Of a DNA stretch of 56,085 nucleotides, positions 33,973 to 44,582 are shown piece after piece. Source of the DNA: Pleurotus djamor. Taxonomy: Eukaryota; Basidiomycota; Agaricomycetes; Agaricales; Pleurotaceae. Position 1 is the stretch's first letter. Each line of letters opens with the position of its first letter. The position numbers were made by a program, and so were the translations under genes. A model generated the notes under the pieces. It worked only from the letters and a program-made list of their open reading frames with translations, did not search any database and was not told the origin of the DNA. Location of the stretch: contig JAPEVF010000279.1 of assembly GCA_029747585.1 (NCBI GenBank), positions 1 through 56,085 on the forward strand, written 5' to 3'.

Positions 33973-35970
33973 TTAATACAGACCTGGTCCTAGCCAAACG
34001 ATCACGGTTAGTATATCATCGCCAAAAGCGACGCGAGAAGCCTTACCAATGTTTCCTCTGGCTAGACCTGTCTTGCCGCTCGAGAAGCAACATCGATGAG
34101 CTAACCAGAGAGCCCGAGTAGCGTCGACTCCGTCAACGACACAGCCAACACTGACGTCGCTTACTCGTCCGATCATTTCGACGTTTACCAGGGCCTTTGA
34201 TAGGGTGCTAAACACACGACCAGCCGTTCCAGACGTGCTACAGAGCTCGCGGCCAACGATCGTAAGGATTGACATATCATGATAGACGGAGACCTGCAGG
34301 ACAAGTCAGGACAAGGTAGTCAAGATGGTGAAGCACGGAATTCACCTTGCCATGGGTACGTAGCCCAGCCACGACCTTGTCGAAGATATTCTTCGGTAAC
34401 CCTGCCTCGATAGCCACGCTGGCATGTCGCTCGCTTGTATTGATCATCGTAACGACGACACCGAATTTTGACAGGATCCCACAAACTCCAGATAAGAACG
34501 CTGGAGATGAGCGTCCCGCTCGGGGTGACTTGATGCTAAACATCAGAATCCCATCCTTAATTGTGATGGCGGTCGGAGGTAGGTCACCCAACGTAGTGGA
34601 ACTTGGGGCGCTGATATCGAGCTCGGGAAATCGTAATGCGGGATCAATGACCGTCCCATAGTTCTGGGGTTGAGTGAGGCTTCGCATCCGGATGGATATG
34701 CCATAAGCAACGAGCTGAACCAGAAAATCAATCAGAACGCAAGTTCGCCATGGTGTCGTTGACAGTTTGGATAAGATACCTGGTCTAACATCGACTTGGG
34801 TAAAAGGGGATGTCCTTGTTTCGAGAGCTCCGCTGCTTCTGCTGGCGAGATGAAAGGCACTAAACGCGCGGACGGTACCTTTCCCGGGTCAGCCGTGTAT
34901 AAACCCTTGAACTTGGTCCAAACTTGAAGCTCCTTCGCGTGAAGGGCGATTGAGAGGAAGGAAGCTAGATGGTCTGGAGACAGAGGGCCGCTAACATCAA
35001 AGGAAGACCCTTTGAAGTACCAGTAAGACATTTATAAGGATGGAGAGGGAAGGACCATGGATGACTACACACCTGAAGTAACAAGGACCGTTGATTTGAA
35101 CGGCTTTATTTGGGGGAGTAGAAGCGCAGATATGTCCTTCTGGTTGACTATGCTCAACTCCTGACAGCAGGTAGCCGCTTGAAGGGCATCCTTGACAATT
35201 ACTACATGTTCAGCTTCGATGCCCTGATGATTGGGGTCACAACGAGAAGGGACTAGAGACCGTGAAGTGCACGTACTTGGTCTAGTAACACAGCCGTCAC
35301 AACCTTACTTGTCAAGCGCTGACTGAGTGTCTTCAGCAAGTATTTCAATGCGCTCGCCGTGGTTTGACTTTGAAACTAGCGCATTGAAAGGTAAACAAGG
35401 ATGGGGTACGACAGGCGTGCAGGGCTAGCTACCTTTGAGGATGCAACAAGACGTCCTATGCTGTCACAATCGTCTTGAATCTGCCGCCCAACTTCCTCCA
35501 GGATAATTGCGTCGAATATTGATGATTTGGCTACGGAGGAAACCATCTCTTCGATGGCGGCAATTTCTTCATAAATGGTCGCATCGGGAGACAGTTTTAG
35601 AGGTCGACGACTTGTCGACTTCTTTCTGATACGGAGGGGCTGAATATCCGACTGCGGTGCATCTGAGGGAGGGGGCGGAAGTACAGGAGTAGGAGCGACT
35701 CTGGTAGCATTAGCACGCTGAACAGAAAGCGGGGGTATCCTGGAATCGCAAACGATGATCGTCCGTTGGTATCGTATATTACTGACATCGTCCCATGAAA
35801 ATCATGATTGGCCGATAAAGAAGAGCAACATACCTGGCTATATCTTTGATGACCTTCACTAGACCACACTCAGAGTCCATTAGATCGCCATCGACCTTGT
35901 GCACCACCCATTTGCAAGACATTCCACCGCCAGTCGATGATGAAGTTGAGGGGACGTCTCCAGCCGACAT
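33973..35970 (-). CDS. Aspartokinase-like protein, probable pseudoenzyme (518 aa)
   Basis: Exons (minus): 35970-35834, 35739-35433, 35375-35277, 35223-35073, 35009-34780, 34714-34346, 34293-34047, 33989-33973 (1,557 nt). The C-terminal half follows fungal aspartate kinase: ELQVWTKFKGLYTADPGKVP, ISPAEAAELSKQG, then two ACT-type regulatory domains (KFGVVVTMINTSERHASVAI; DMSILTIVGRELC ... AGRVFSTLSKALVNVEMIG). The catalytic N-terminus is not intact: where KFGGTSV is expected the sequence is HKVDGDLMDS, a Pro-rich stretch (PVLPPPPSD) replaces the nucleotide-binding core, and GRGGSD/GRGYTD is GSSFD. It probably cannot phosphorylate aspartate; a regulatory or moonlighting role is speculation. The final tiny exon ends at the same stop with or without splicing. 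Confidence 0.75.
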
Positions 35971-37325
35971 GAATCAATCCTTGTTGGGGGTAGAAAAGGA
36001 GCAGCGCCGACGTTGAAGCCTCGCCCAGACAGTATACTTAACTCAGCCTCTAATAACGGAACCAAGCATAACTGTCTATTATCGGAGAATCAGTTATGAC
36101 GCTTCACGCTATGGAGAGGTCTTGGACGCACCTACGCGCGACACTGAACGATTCGGTTGACGAGAAAGAAGAGTTCTCAGAGTGCCTAAGGGTTCATGCG
36201 ATGTTGCGATGTTCGCGTCTTATCCGTTGAGAGATTGGCGAAGCCTGTGTGTCAAATTGAGGTGATGATTACTTGAAGAGAAGCATCGAAGAACCTTACC
36301 GAAGTCGCCTTGCAATAGGCCACTTTAACTACGCAGCGACGGCAAGGGCATCGAAGCCCCCTGAGCCCGATAATTCTGGAGCGGCCATGAAGCAGAAATG
36401 GACAACAACATGATGTTAACTGTGTTAAGGTACATCATTCTCTGTGCTTCGAAAATGGATCATGGTTAGCGTACCTAAGTCACTTCGACGGGTAGGACAG
36501 ATTACTCTTGTGAGTTGTCATCCGTCTTTCACTTTATTTAGCAACAGCCCTCTAACGTGGACTCCGGGGGATTGCACGTTTCAAACGCGTCTTGGTGAAA
36601 ATCTGAAGATTGATGGGGCGAAGTACAAGCGTGGAGAGAAACTTTGCTTGTACGACTACTCCTAGCAGCGTTCTGTAGCGGCTTCGTGAGCGTTGTTACC
36701 TGATACTAATGCGCAGAAAACGACGGTGCATCTCGCGGTAGGCCGATCTGGTGGAAGAGAAAGAACTTGGGTCGTGCGTGGTCTGTCACAATGTCACGTG
36801 ATGACAGTTCGGTCACATTGAGGAGGAACCCTTTCCCCCCTAGACGCCCCCGACTCACTCCGGGTTATGCCAGTACTAAGAGGTCTGAGAGGACAGCGAG
36901 TGATGTCATTACATTAGACTGTGTGCCTTCAACGGTCGTCCGATTGCAGTCTGATCTCTAAGTCACCTGTAGGTGTAAAGAGTGGTAATGAACTGGGTAG
37001 CAAGCGGATGTGGTACCATGGTCTACATGCCCAAAGCGGCGGTAATGTATTTTACAGGATATGCGCGATCCGTACAGTAGAAGTCGGTGAGCTAAAGATA
37101 CAAGAAGTGGAGCAGGAGGAGGGCCTGAAGATACAAGTGGGATGTAGGTGAGAAAGCAGTTGAGAGCAAAGCCCGGAATGCGACGTGAGGTGAGGTACAA
37201 TGGCGAAGGCCCATGACAGAAAAGCAAAGCGAATGCATGGAAAGCAGGATGAAAACACAGAAGATATGCAAGACATTCGTGGGATAGCAGATGGTTGGAA
37301 AAGAAAGCTTGAGCCGAGGGGGTTA
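35971..37325. other. Intergenic; proximal part is duplicated flank
   Basis: About 37010-37325 is the 3' flank of HSP20 copy B and matches the flank of copy A. The remainder has only short ORFs. Confidence 0.5.
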
Positions 37326-38506
37326 TCAGGAAGCAGGCTCGGATATGAAGATCGGAAAGTGGTAATCGTTTTCAAGAGGACTTTGGATTATCAAGATGCC
37401 GTGCTCGAGCGATGCCTTGATTTCATTAGGCTGGTAAGAAAAAATCAGCACCAAGGACCAGACGGAATAGAGATGAGAAGCGTACATCAACACCGCGCGA
37501 TAGAGGTATCCTCTTGTAGATGGGTTGAGGAGTATGCTCTTGCAGCAGCCAGTCGACATCATCGTGATTTTGCCGACTATAGCGTTCCCTCATCTGCGCA
37601 GAGGCTGACCCAGCCGGCGCGATGACGACGATATCTCCCTTATGATAGGACACGGCAATGTCAGACGCTCGAAAGCCGGGGAGTTCGATGGTTGTGAAAA
37701 GTAGATTGGCATCGGAGACGCGGTATATTCGACTATAATGATGGTGGCAGTTAGAGGACATCGTGGGCGTGAGTCAAATAATTCTGCAAGGTGCACCTAC
37801 GTGACAGGCCCTGGAACTGGTGTTGGGGGTTGGGACCGAGTTGGACCTGGACGTGAAGCTGTTGAAGGTACCGTACTTTCTGTAGATGGTTGTGGCCAAG
37901 TTCCTTGAGGATCGTCGGGCGGTGCATCATCATGATCTACGAAAGCCAAATGAGGCTGAGTACAAGCTTAAGATAATCATCGTACCATGATCATCTGGTG
38001 CGCCATTATCCTCGTCGTCAACTTCTTCATGGTCATTCTTTTCTTCATCTAGCTCATCCACTTCACTTTCGCCTTCATCTTCGATGTCGTCGTCCGAGAC
38101 CACTCTGGTTGATGAAATACGAGAAAGACGCGAAAAACGCGCTTTTTTCGGTCGTGACGCATCTCTTGCATCGTGGGCAAGGTTCCTGAAAAATGAGTAG
38201 TTGTAGATTCTCTGTGACGAACATCAGTTAGTCCACAACACCAAGCCTCGAAACGGCTAACCTGTTTCGCTGCTTTATCCAGTGGCCAGCGCTTCTCTTC
38301 CCATGCACAAAATATTCTCCTCCATACTGCTTGCCGCTCCTTTGTCCAGGGACGCGTAGCTTCCATGTCGTCGTGAAAAGTCTTCAAAAGCTTATGCTGG
38401 GCGGTCGTGGCCCAGTAAGGACGTTTTGTGCTGTTCTAATGGTCAATTCGGTGAGCATCACAGCATTAAAGGAAGCTCAAAGCTGGCATACGCGATCCAA
38501 AGCCAT
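37326..38506 (-). CDS. HSP20/alpha-crystallin protein with novel N-terminal module, copy B (300 aa)
   Basis: Six exons on the minus strand: 38506-38492, 38435-38262, 38211-37986, 37936-37801, 37732-37486, 37430-37326 (903 nt, in frame). The order matches copy A: RPYWATTAQHKLLKTFHDDM, RQAVWRRIFCAWEEKRWPLD, RIYNYSFFRN, acidic DDDIEDEGESEVDELDEE, Pro/Ser linker, then the alpha-crystallin fold (IELPGFRASDIAVSYHKGDI, PNEIKASLEHGILIIQSPLE). The linker is the least conserved part, while both folded parts are well kept, which argues that both copies are functional. It has five more residues in the ACD loop (about AQMRERYSRQ) and a shorter C-terminus (ISEPAS) than copy A. Confidence 0.72.
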
Positions 38507-38580
38507 AGAAAGGGAGTCGAACGTGCTGGCGTGACGGAGAGAAGAAGAAAAGGCTCACGCAAACGCACGGACCTACAAAC

Positions 38581-38601
38581 GCTTAAGCGCCGTTAAGCGC
38601 C
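38581..38601 (-). promoter_or_regulatory. TTAAGCGCC direct repeat upstream of HSP20 copy B
   Basis: Two TTAAGCGCC units in direct repeat, about 75 nt before the ATG at 38506; the equivalent position in copy A carries a palindrome of the same core. Confidence 0.35.
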
Positions 38602-39070
38602 GATTCTACCACCCAACCACCAACTTCAATTTGTCTCAACCGAAGGTTGGACGGCCTCCCAGCAAACTCTATTACTGATGCTCATTTTTTCTAGGTGCAC
38701 ATGTCTCCATCATAGCTTTCAGCGCCGTCGAAATGCTGATGCAGATGGGGTATGCCTCCTTGCCCAAGCATGGATTCAAATGGTCCATCCTCCCACCGTA
38801 CCGCTGTAGCCTGAGCAAACCTCGCGCGACCCCCTTTATTGGATATATCTTGATGCTGGTCAGAGCACGAAGCCACGCAAAGGCCATGTCGAAGCCGTCT
38901 TCGAAAGTGGCTTGCCTCGAGGAGCCTCATATAAAGGTCCCCTTCCTGCGTAAGTTCTGAGAATTCTTTCTCAGCCTCTCGTTCTCAAATTTCCCTCAAA
39001 GTCACTTGCTCTCTGCGAAGCTCGCGAACGTGAAACCTTTGATATCTTCGTGGCCGCGATTACCACACAA
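38602..39070. other. Intergenic with TATA box
   Basis: No gene recognised. TATAAA at 38930-38935 serves the next gene, with its ATG 136 nt downstream. Confidence 0.45.
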
Positions 39071-39853
39071 ATGAAGCCTCCCCCGAACCCCGAACCCAGC
39101 CTCTCGCCAACAAAGGCTTCATCCTCTGGACGAGCTCAGCGTACATCGCGCACTGCCAAAGAGAAAAGAAAGTCTACTGCTCCGTATCCTTTACCTACCG
39201 CTCCCGCTCCCGCTGGCTCTCGGACGAAAGACGCGCTCACTGCAGTTCCATCTGGGATCCCTGTCAAATCGCCTACGCGAAAAACAAAAAGGCCTCGCGC
39301 GGCCACGGGTCCCAAGAAAGTGAAGTCTTCTCGAAAGCCTTCTGGTCGTGGTACGAAAGAGGTTTTGTCTGCGTCTGCTTCTACCCCTGGTTCTGGTTCT
39401 GGTTCTCTTCCCGTGGTTCAGTCCCCCAAGGCACCCGTCTCCGGAGCAGAGAAAGAAAATCAAGGTCAAGCGAATATCTCTACTGTATCCAAGCCTCTCA
39501 GCGGTCACAGTCTCAAGCCTTTGTCCTCCAAGTCTCCCTTCAGCGCGATCACCATCGCTCCCTCCAAGGATCTGGCTGTGGCAAACGCGACAGCGTCATC
39601 TTCCCTTTCAGCTCCAGCTACTACTTCAAAAGCTCAAGCGGCCCCTCGTAAACGAGCAGCCCGTCGTTCTTCTCGTGGTACAAAGGCCAAAAAGACCGCT
39701 CAAAAGACCTCCGAGGACGTTCAAGTCCAAGCACCCGTGCCTAGGAATACTGGAAAGAAACTCGGCGTTCGCGAGAGGCTTTTGAAGTGCGGAAGAGATG
39801 CGCAGAAACAGCTCAAAGCCCAGGAGTTTAATCCCCGAAGGAAGAGGAACTGA
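39071..39853 (+). CDS. Lys/Ser/Pro-rich disordered protein with STAPY motif (260 aa)
   Basis: Single exon; the ATG at 39071 is the first true ATG of the frame. The composition is strongly basic and low complexity, with many S/T-P sites and several NLS-like patches (RKTKRPRAATGPKKVKSSRK; KRAARRSSRGTKAKK). Near the N-terminus RTAKEKRKSTAPYPLP matches a motif shared with 43577 (TRKERLSTAPYSRP), 50260 and 53347. The C-terminus VRERLLKCGRDAQKQL may form a helix. KEN and phospho-sites are common in such sequences, but no known domain is recognisable. Nuclear localisation is inferred from charge only. Confidence 0.6.
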   Translation: MKPPPNPEPSLSPTKASSSGRAQRTSRTAKEKRKSTAPYPLPTAPAPAGSRTKDALTAVPSGIPVKSPTRKTKRPRAATGPKKVKSSRKPSGRGTKEVLSASASTPGSGSGSLPVVQSPKAPVSGAEKENQGQANISTVSKPLSGHSLKPLSSKSPFSAITIAPSKDLAVANATASSSLSAPATTSKAQAAPRKRAARRSSRGTKAKKTAQKTSEDVQVQAPVPRNTGKKLGVRERLLKCGRDAQKQLKAQEFNPRRKRN

Positions 39854-40604
39854 TACTGATTCTATTCGACCGCTGTATGTGTATATGTTCTATGTGCTTG
39901 GATAGTTAGTTATGTACTTGGTTATCTGTAACGCTCAAGTTTGTGCCCATCCCCCAACATTGACGATTTTATGCCACCGAGCTCATAATACCTTCCCGAA
40001 CTCAATCTCTTCTGAGTAGGGGATGCAGCCTTCAGCAACGGGCGCTAAAGTAAGATACGCATCTTGGTCCCCAACATTCACCTTCAACGCGGCCTGTGTC
40101 CTCCTACAATACCACATCAGGCTCATAACTGCGCTCTCCGCGTGTATCTGCCCCAAATTCTAGATAACAACATATCTTCATATCCTGATTTCCGTCCTGT
40201 AAGGAACTCGAAAAATTACCAGGCTTTCAGTTCGCTCAGCAGTGACAGCCTCAGGTCCTGCTCGATAATCTCCCGAGGCATATTGAGCCGATGTAGACAG
40301 GAGTCTCTGGAAGTTGGTGCGGTTTCTTGTGTACGACCAGGAACTCACGATGGTACGCTCGTCCTCCATCCAGCTCATTGACATGTTCAATTGATGCTAA
40401 AATGCTACAAAGTGGCTCTCCTTCACAGCTTGCTTACGGCTGCACCCCATCCGCGCCCAGAAAATCGAACTAAGCGCTAGCTATCTCTTTAGTGGTAACT
40501 AGTGGCTGCCAATGGCGTTGGCGATTAGAACTTTTACCTTTTGCTCTGAATCATAAAACGGTTCCAGATTCAAGAAACTCTTGGAAGTAACTAGTGGGCT
40601 CCCA
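39854..40604. other. Intergenic, nothing recognised
   Basis: 3' UTR of the previous gene and promoter of the next. ACTAGTGG occurs twice before the next gene (about 40498 and 40590). Confidence 0.45.
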
Positions 40605-43054
40605 ATGGTTGCTCTCACTGTACCTCGCCTTGTCGGGGTTCTTTTCGCCGTGTGTCACTATGCGGTTGCTCTCAACGATTGGAGTCAACCGTGTTTCGAT
40701 GGCGAGTGTGCGTATGATCTACCAGCCGCTTCTGGTGTCTCTGGTATCTTGAAGCTCGTACGTCACTCTTTTCATCCCTCTGTATCTTCGCCTCTTTCTC
40801 AACTGCTATGTATCTAGTTCGGTGAGCCGAAAGGCCTCACTGATATCACCCCCGCCGCCGGTTGGGTGATTTTGGACTGCGATCCGAACGTACTCAACCA
40901 GGACATTCGGCTCGTTTGCGAGACCGATCATGACGAGTCTGGGTGTCAACACATCTTTGATTACCACGGTGCTCACAACAAGATTGTCCGTCTACCTGAA
41001 AACGTATGTCCATCCTCGCTCCCGCTGTTTGCTTCTCATCGGATTTTGACTTGTACTTGGTTTAGTGTGGGCATGGACCCTTCGCTCGTCTCGTCAATAT
41101 GCGCGTTGCCGATGACCAAAGCCTCCCTTTGCATGCTCAAGGAAGGATCAGCCGACGCGACGGGTCGCAACCTCAAGTCCATGTCCTTAGTATTGACCAA
41201 CACTTGGCCAAAATCGACCATAGCCTGTCAGTCTCTCTTTGTATTCTTTCTTCTGTCTCCCTTTTCTCATGCGGCCCTCTCGTCGTTCAGTGCCGGAGAC
41301 GCCAAATTCGCATTCGTTGGCGTAAGTGTTCTATCATACTCCGCATCGGTTCACTCTACGACTTGACATATCTTTCCCATAGGTGAACCACCCCGGAATT
41401 GATCTCAACGAGGCCTTTGCGGACGGCATCTTTGACGATATCGGAAAATGGTTCTCCAACGTCGCTCATTCTGTTGCACACGCCGTATCTTCCGCTCTCA
41501 AATGGGTGACCGATAAAATCCAGGATTTGGGAGAACTAATCAAAGGTCCGTCACTTCCCATCCGCAGATGACACAACGACCTGTATTAATTCCTTCATGA
41601 TTTCAACACAGATAAAACCAAGGTTGATATCGAACCGACAGTTACCTCCCCGAACATCAGTCTCACGGCCGACATTGACGTTGCTTTGCCCCTTCATGGG
41701 ATCCAGGACAACGGGTGCCATGAGCCCCCTTTGTCCTCCGTGGTCGTGCATAGCAAGGGATGGCTGCAATTGAAGGCTGGGATCATCGTTATCGGCCACA
41801 TATTACCACTACCTGCGGTTACCAAGTTTGCCGCCTTCGGAGGGATTGACGGGGATCTTGATGCCAAAGTGCACATTGATCTCAACATGAAGGTACATTT
41901 GCCGTCTTCTACAGTTATTTACAGCTTACGTCGATGACATGGTGTAGATGCCCATTCAGTTCCACAAGAACATCTTGACGGCACCTGTCATTGGATTCAC
42001 TATCCCTGGGTGAGTCGCTCTTTGTCATCTTCTCCTCGGAGAAATCTTGTTGATCTCGTCGTCGTCGCCCAGCCTTGTCAACATCGGGTTAAACTTCATC
42101 CTCGATGGGATGGCCAGCGGAGTGCTTGAGCTCGACGTGAAAGCTGATGCCCACCTCAAGTACAAATTTGACCAAGTCGTGTTGTGGTACCCCGCGGAAG
42201 ATTCGAAGGGCAAAAGCTCTGAAAAGGGAATTACAAACGATAACTCCGGTGTGTTTGCTCTGCTTCCCCGTCTCAGACCTGGGAGTATGCTGACGTCTTG
42301 GCATCTGGATAGATATCAACTTCAAGATGAAAGCCCGTGTTGAGGCCGAGGCTGTTGTTCGCGCTACGATTTCCCCGTCTCTGCATGTAGGCGTCGACAT
42401 CCTCGGAGGAGCGGTTGGTACTGGAGTTTACGTCGCTGCTGATGCATTCGTCGAAGCCACTATGGCTGCTTCCCTCAAGGCTAAAGGAGGAGTATCCCTC
42501 TACGGCAAGAAACCCAAGTTCAATAAACGCGCCATCGTACCTTTGCTCGAGCGTGCTGATGCTACCAACACAAACACCCCCCAGGTGCAAGATCGTTCTT
42601 ATGTTCCTCCGTACGGTCTTGTTGCGCGCAAGACTCTTGAAGACAGAGCGATCAAGGTTGGGTTTACGGGATGTCTTTGGATTGACTTGGGTGTCAAGCT
42701 GAGGGCGGGTGGGTACGGTAACTTACTCAACATGCATGGTCAGCTTGAGTATACAATTTGGGAAAGTCCTAAGTGGGAGGTTTTCGCGGTGAGTACTTGT
42801 CTTCTTTTCCGATGGATGTATCAAGTGACTCATTGACTGCCTGTATAGAAATGCTGGTCTGCTGGGACGATACAGACGACCGTATCCAAGAAACCGTCTT
42901 GGGACTTCGAGATGCAACCAATGTCTTCGAGGCACATGGCGTGCGATGCCATGGTCGACTCAGAGATTACGGACAATATTCCGAATCATAAGTGAGTATC
43001 CACTATAAAATACTTCCGGGCTCCATCTAAGCTTTCTATTTTAGGTGGAAGTAA
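40605..43054 (+). CDS. Secreted protein of unknown function (613 aa, 11 exons)
   Basis: Exons 40605-40757, 40818-41003, 41066-41226, 41291-41321, 41383-41545, 41612-41892, 41948-42009, 42073-42248, 42313-42788, 42849-42991, 43045-43054 (1,842 nt). A signal peptide is clear (MVALTVPRLVGVLFAVCHYA), then CFDGECAYDLPAASGVSG, TDITPAAGWVILDCDPN and CETDHDESGC (Cys-rich extracellular style). The middle has an amphipathic helix (IGKWFSNVAHSVAHAV) and the rest is beta-rich with repeated Val/Ala patterns (VNIGLNFILDGMASGVLELD; LHVGVDILGGAVGTGVYV). I recall similar proteins in Agaricomycetes carrying the CFDGxCxYDLPA start, without known function. The last intron is optional; without it the stop is at 42993. 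Confidence 0.72.
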
Positions 43055-43576
43055 TCCATTCACTGTACTCCGTGTATAACATCGTCCCATTGTATCAATA
43101 GTGTCGTGGCTATAAATACCCCTCGGAACCAAAAAGACTCGGACCGAACTTGCGTCAAGTCCGTTATCGCCGCCGATCGTGATCTGTGGCTGTACCCGAG
43201 GAATGGGACGCCAGCCCGATCCTTTTGAAGTGGTTGGTCCCACAACATAGCACACACGGTATACCGGACAACGACACACATATACCACACACCAGAACCA
43301 TCACATGGAAATATATTTGCGCCTCAATGCTTATGTGGTCCTCGTTTGTTTTCAGGAATGTGACCCTGAAATGAATAATGAATAATGGACCACAAGTGAC
43401 TTACGCCGTTGACTGGTGCCGTCCTTGGGCCACCTTAGACAATGGATGCTCCGGCTGCGACTGTAAGTGAACATGTATAAAACTTGGAGCGCTTGACTTC
43501 TTTCCCCTCAACACCATCTTGCCTTCGTCGGTCGTCCTCGCCAGAACTTCGATATCTTTATCCAGATCGATCTATT
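43055..43576. other. Intergenic with TATA box
   Basis: No gene recognised. TATAAAA at 43476-43482, about 100 nt before the ATG at 43577. Confidence 0.45.
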
Positions 43577-44161
43577 ATGAGTACCTCACAGAACTCGGAG
43601 AATCTCAACGCAACTGCTTTGCGAGCTCCTACGACTGCGCAAACCACCCGCAAGGAGCGCCTCAGCACGGCGCCGTACAGTCGCCCTTCTCGCCCTTCCA
43701 ACAAACAAGCGATCTCAGTCGCAACTAAAGCTATCGCGAGCTCAGAGGACGAAGCTTCGGAAGCTAATCCTTCATCCTTTGGAACGATTGGACCGGTCTT
43801 CCCATCGCCAGCTACATCGACGCCCCCTCGTAACCAGGCCACTTCGGCCGTCCCATCAGCTGAAGAACTCTTCAACATACCCTCCCCTCAGGTCGAGCGA
43901 GTGGCACGACCTGCGCCGAAAGTCCCGGCTAGTACTCGAGTGACTGTCACCCTCGTAAAGAAGGTTGTACCCCAGGTCGCTCAGGACGCGCCTCAATCGA
44001 AAGCGAAGAAAACTACGGAGAAAAACAGTTCAGCAATAACGAATGGGTCGATGAAGAAGGGTAAAGGGGAGCCCGGTGGAAGGGCCGGCGTCATCAAGAC
44101 GATGGGGAAAATGAATCGATCTCGTGCGGGACAGGCTCCACCACTGAAGCTGAAGAAGTAA
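43577..44161 (+). CDS. Disordered basic protein with STAPY motif (194 aa)
   Basis: Single exon, starting MSTSQNSENLNATALRAP. The shared motif TTRKERLSTAPYSRPSRPS is at about residues 24-42. The remainder is Ser/Thr/Pro/Lys-rich with many S/T-P sites (FPSPAT, FNIPSPQ), a short beta-like patch (TRVTVTLVKKVVPQV) and a basic C-terminus (GKMNRSRAGQAPPLKLKK). No domain is recognised. It belongs with 39071, 50260 and 53347 as a clustered family; a TATA box lies upstream. Function unknown. Confidence 0.6.
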   Translation: MSTSQNSENLNATALRAPTTAQTTRKERLSTAPYSRPSRPSNKQAISVATKAIASSEDEASEANPSSFGTIGPVFPSPATSTPPRNQATSAVPSAEELFNIPSPQVERVARPAPKVPASTRVTVTLVKKVVPQVAQDAPQSKAKKTTEKNSSAITNGSMKKGKGEPGGRAGVIKTMGKMNRSRAGQAPPLKLKK

Positions 44162-44582
44162 TCCCTCAACCCTTGGCCATCATTTAAACGTCTAGAATAC
44201 GTACTTGTGTAACTTGGGACTTAGTATTATTGATTTTTATGTGTGGAACAATCTTCCCAGTATGTCCTCATGCCTGATGACAGTCTGCTGAACGGTCATA
44301 TGGGGGAAATGATGAGGAGTCATAGTCGCGAGTAGTGAAGGAGACTAGAACATGATACATAAGTATAACATTATGACGAATTGTATGTGCTATTAAGAGC
44401 TGAGCGCTGATCTCGGTCCAAAGAGGCCAGGTTGTTTCCTCATTGGTATTGTGGAAGTGGGCTGAAACGGGGGCGGAGTTGCGACGAGATTCGGATCGGC
44501 TACAAGAGGTAGATGGATGAGCTGTTTGTAGATTGAAGTTGGACTAAAAAAACGTACGTTGCCAAGTGGTCCAAGATTGACG
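44162..44582. other. Intergenic, convergent 3' ends
   Basis: Nothing recognised. Confidence 0.5.

Larger units (their letters stand above)
37010..38601 (-). repeat. Dispersed duplication, copy B (about 1.6 kb, inverted)
   Basis: Inverted counterpart of 14449-16003, covering the HSP20-type gene, its 3' flank and the upstream TTAAGCGC motif. Confidence 0.7.

Noticed and set aside
36096..36230. Small plus ORF starting MTLHAMERSW
   Set aside because: 45 codons, no recognised motif or neighbours that support it.
39191..39508. 105-codon minus ORF rich in Arg
   Set aside because: Antisense of the biased-composition gene at 39071.
43484..43576. Upstream extension of the gene at 43577
   Set aside because: It starts with TTG and overlaps the region just after the TATA box; the ATG at 43577 is better.
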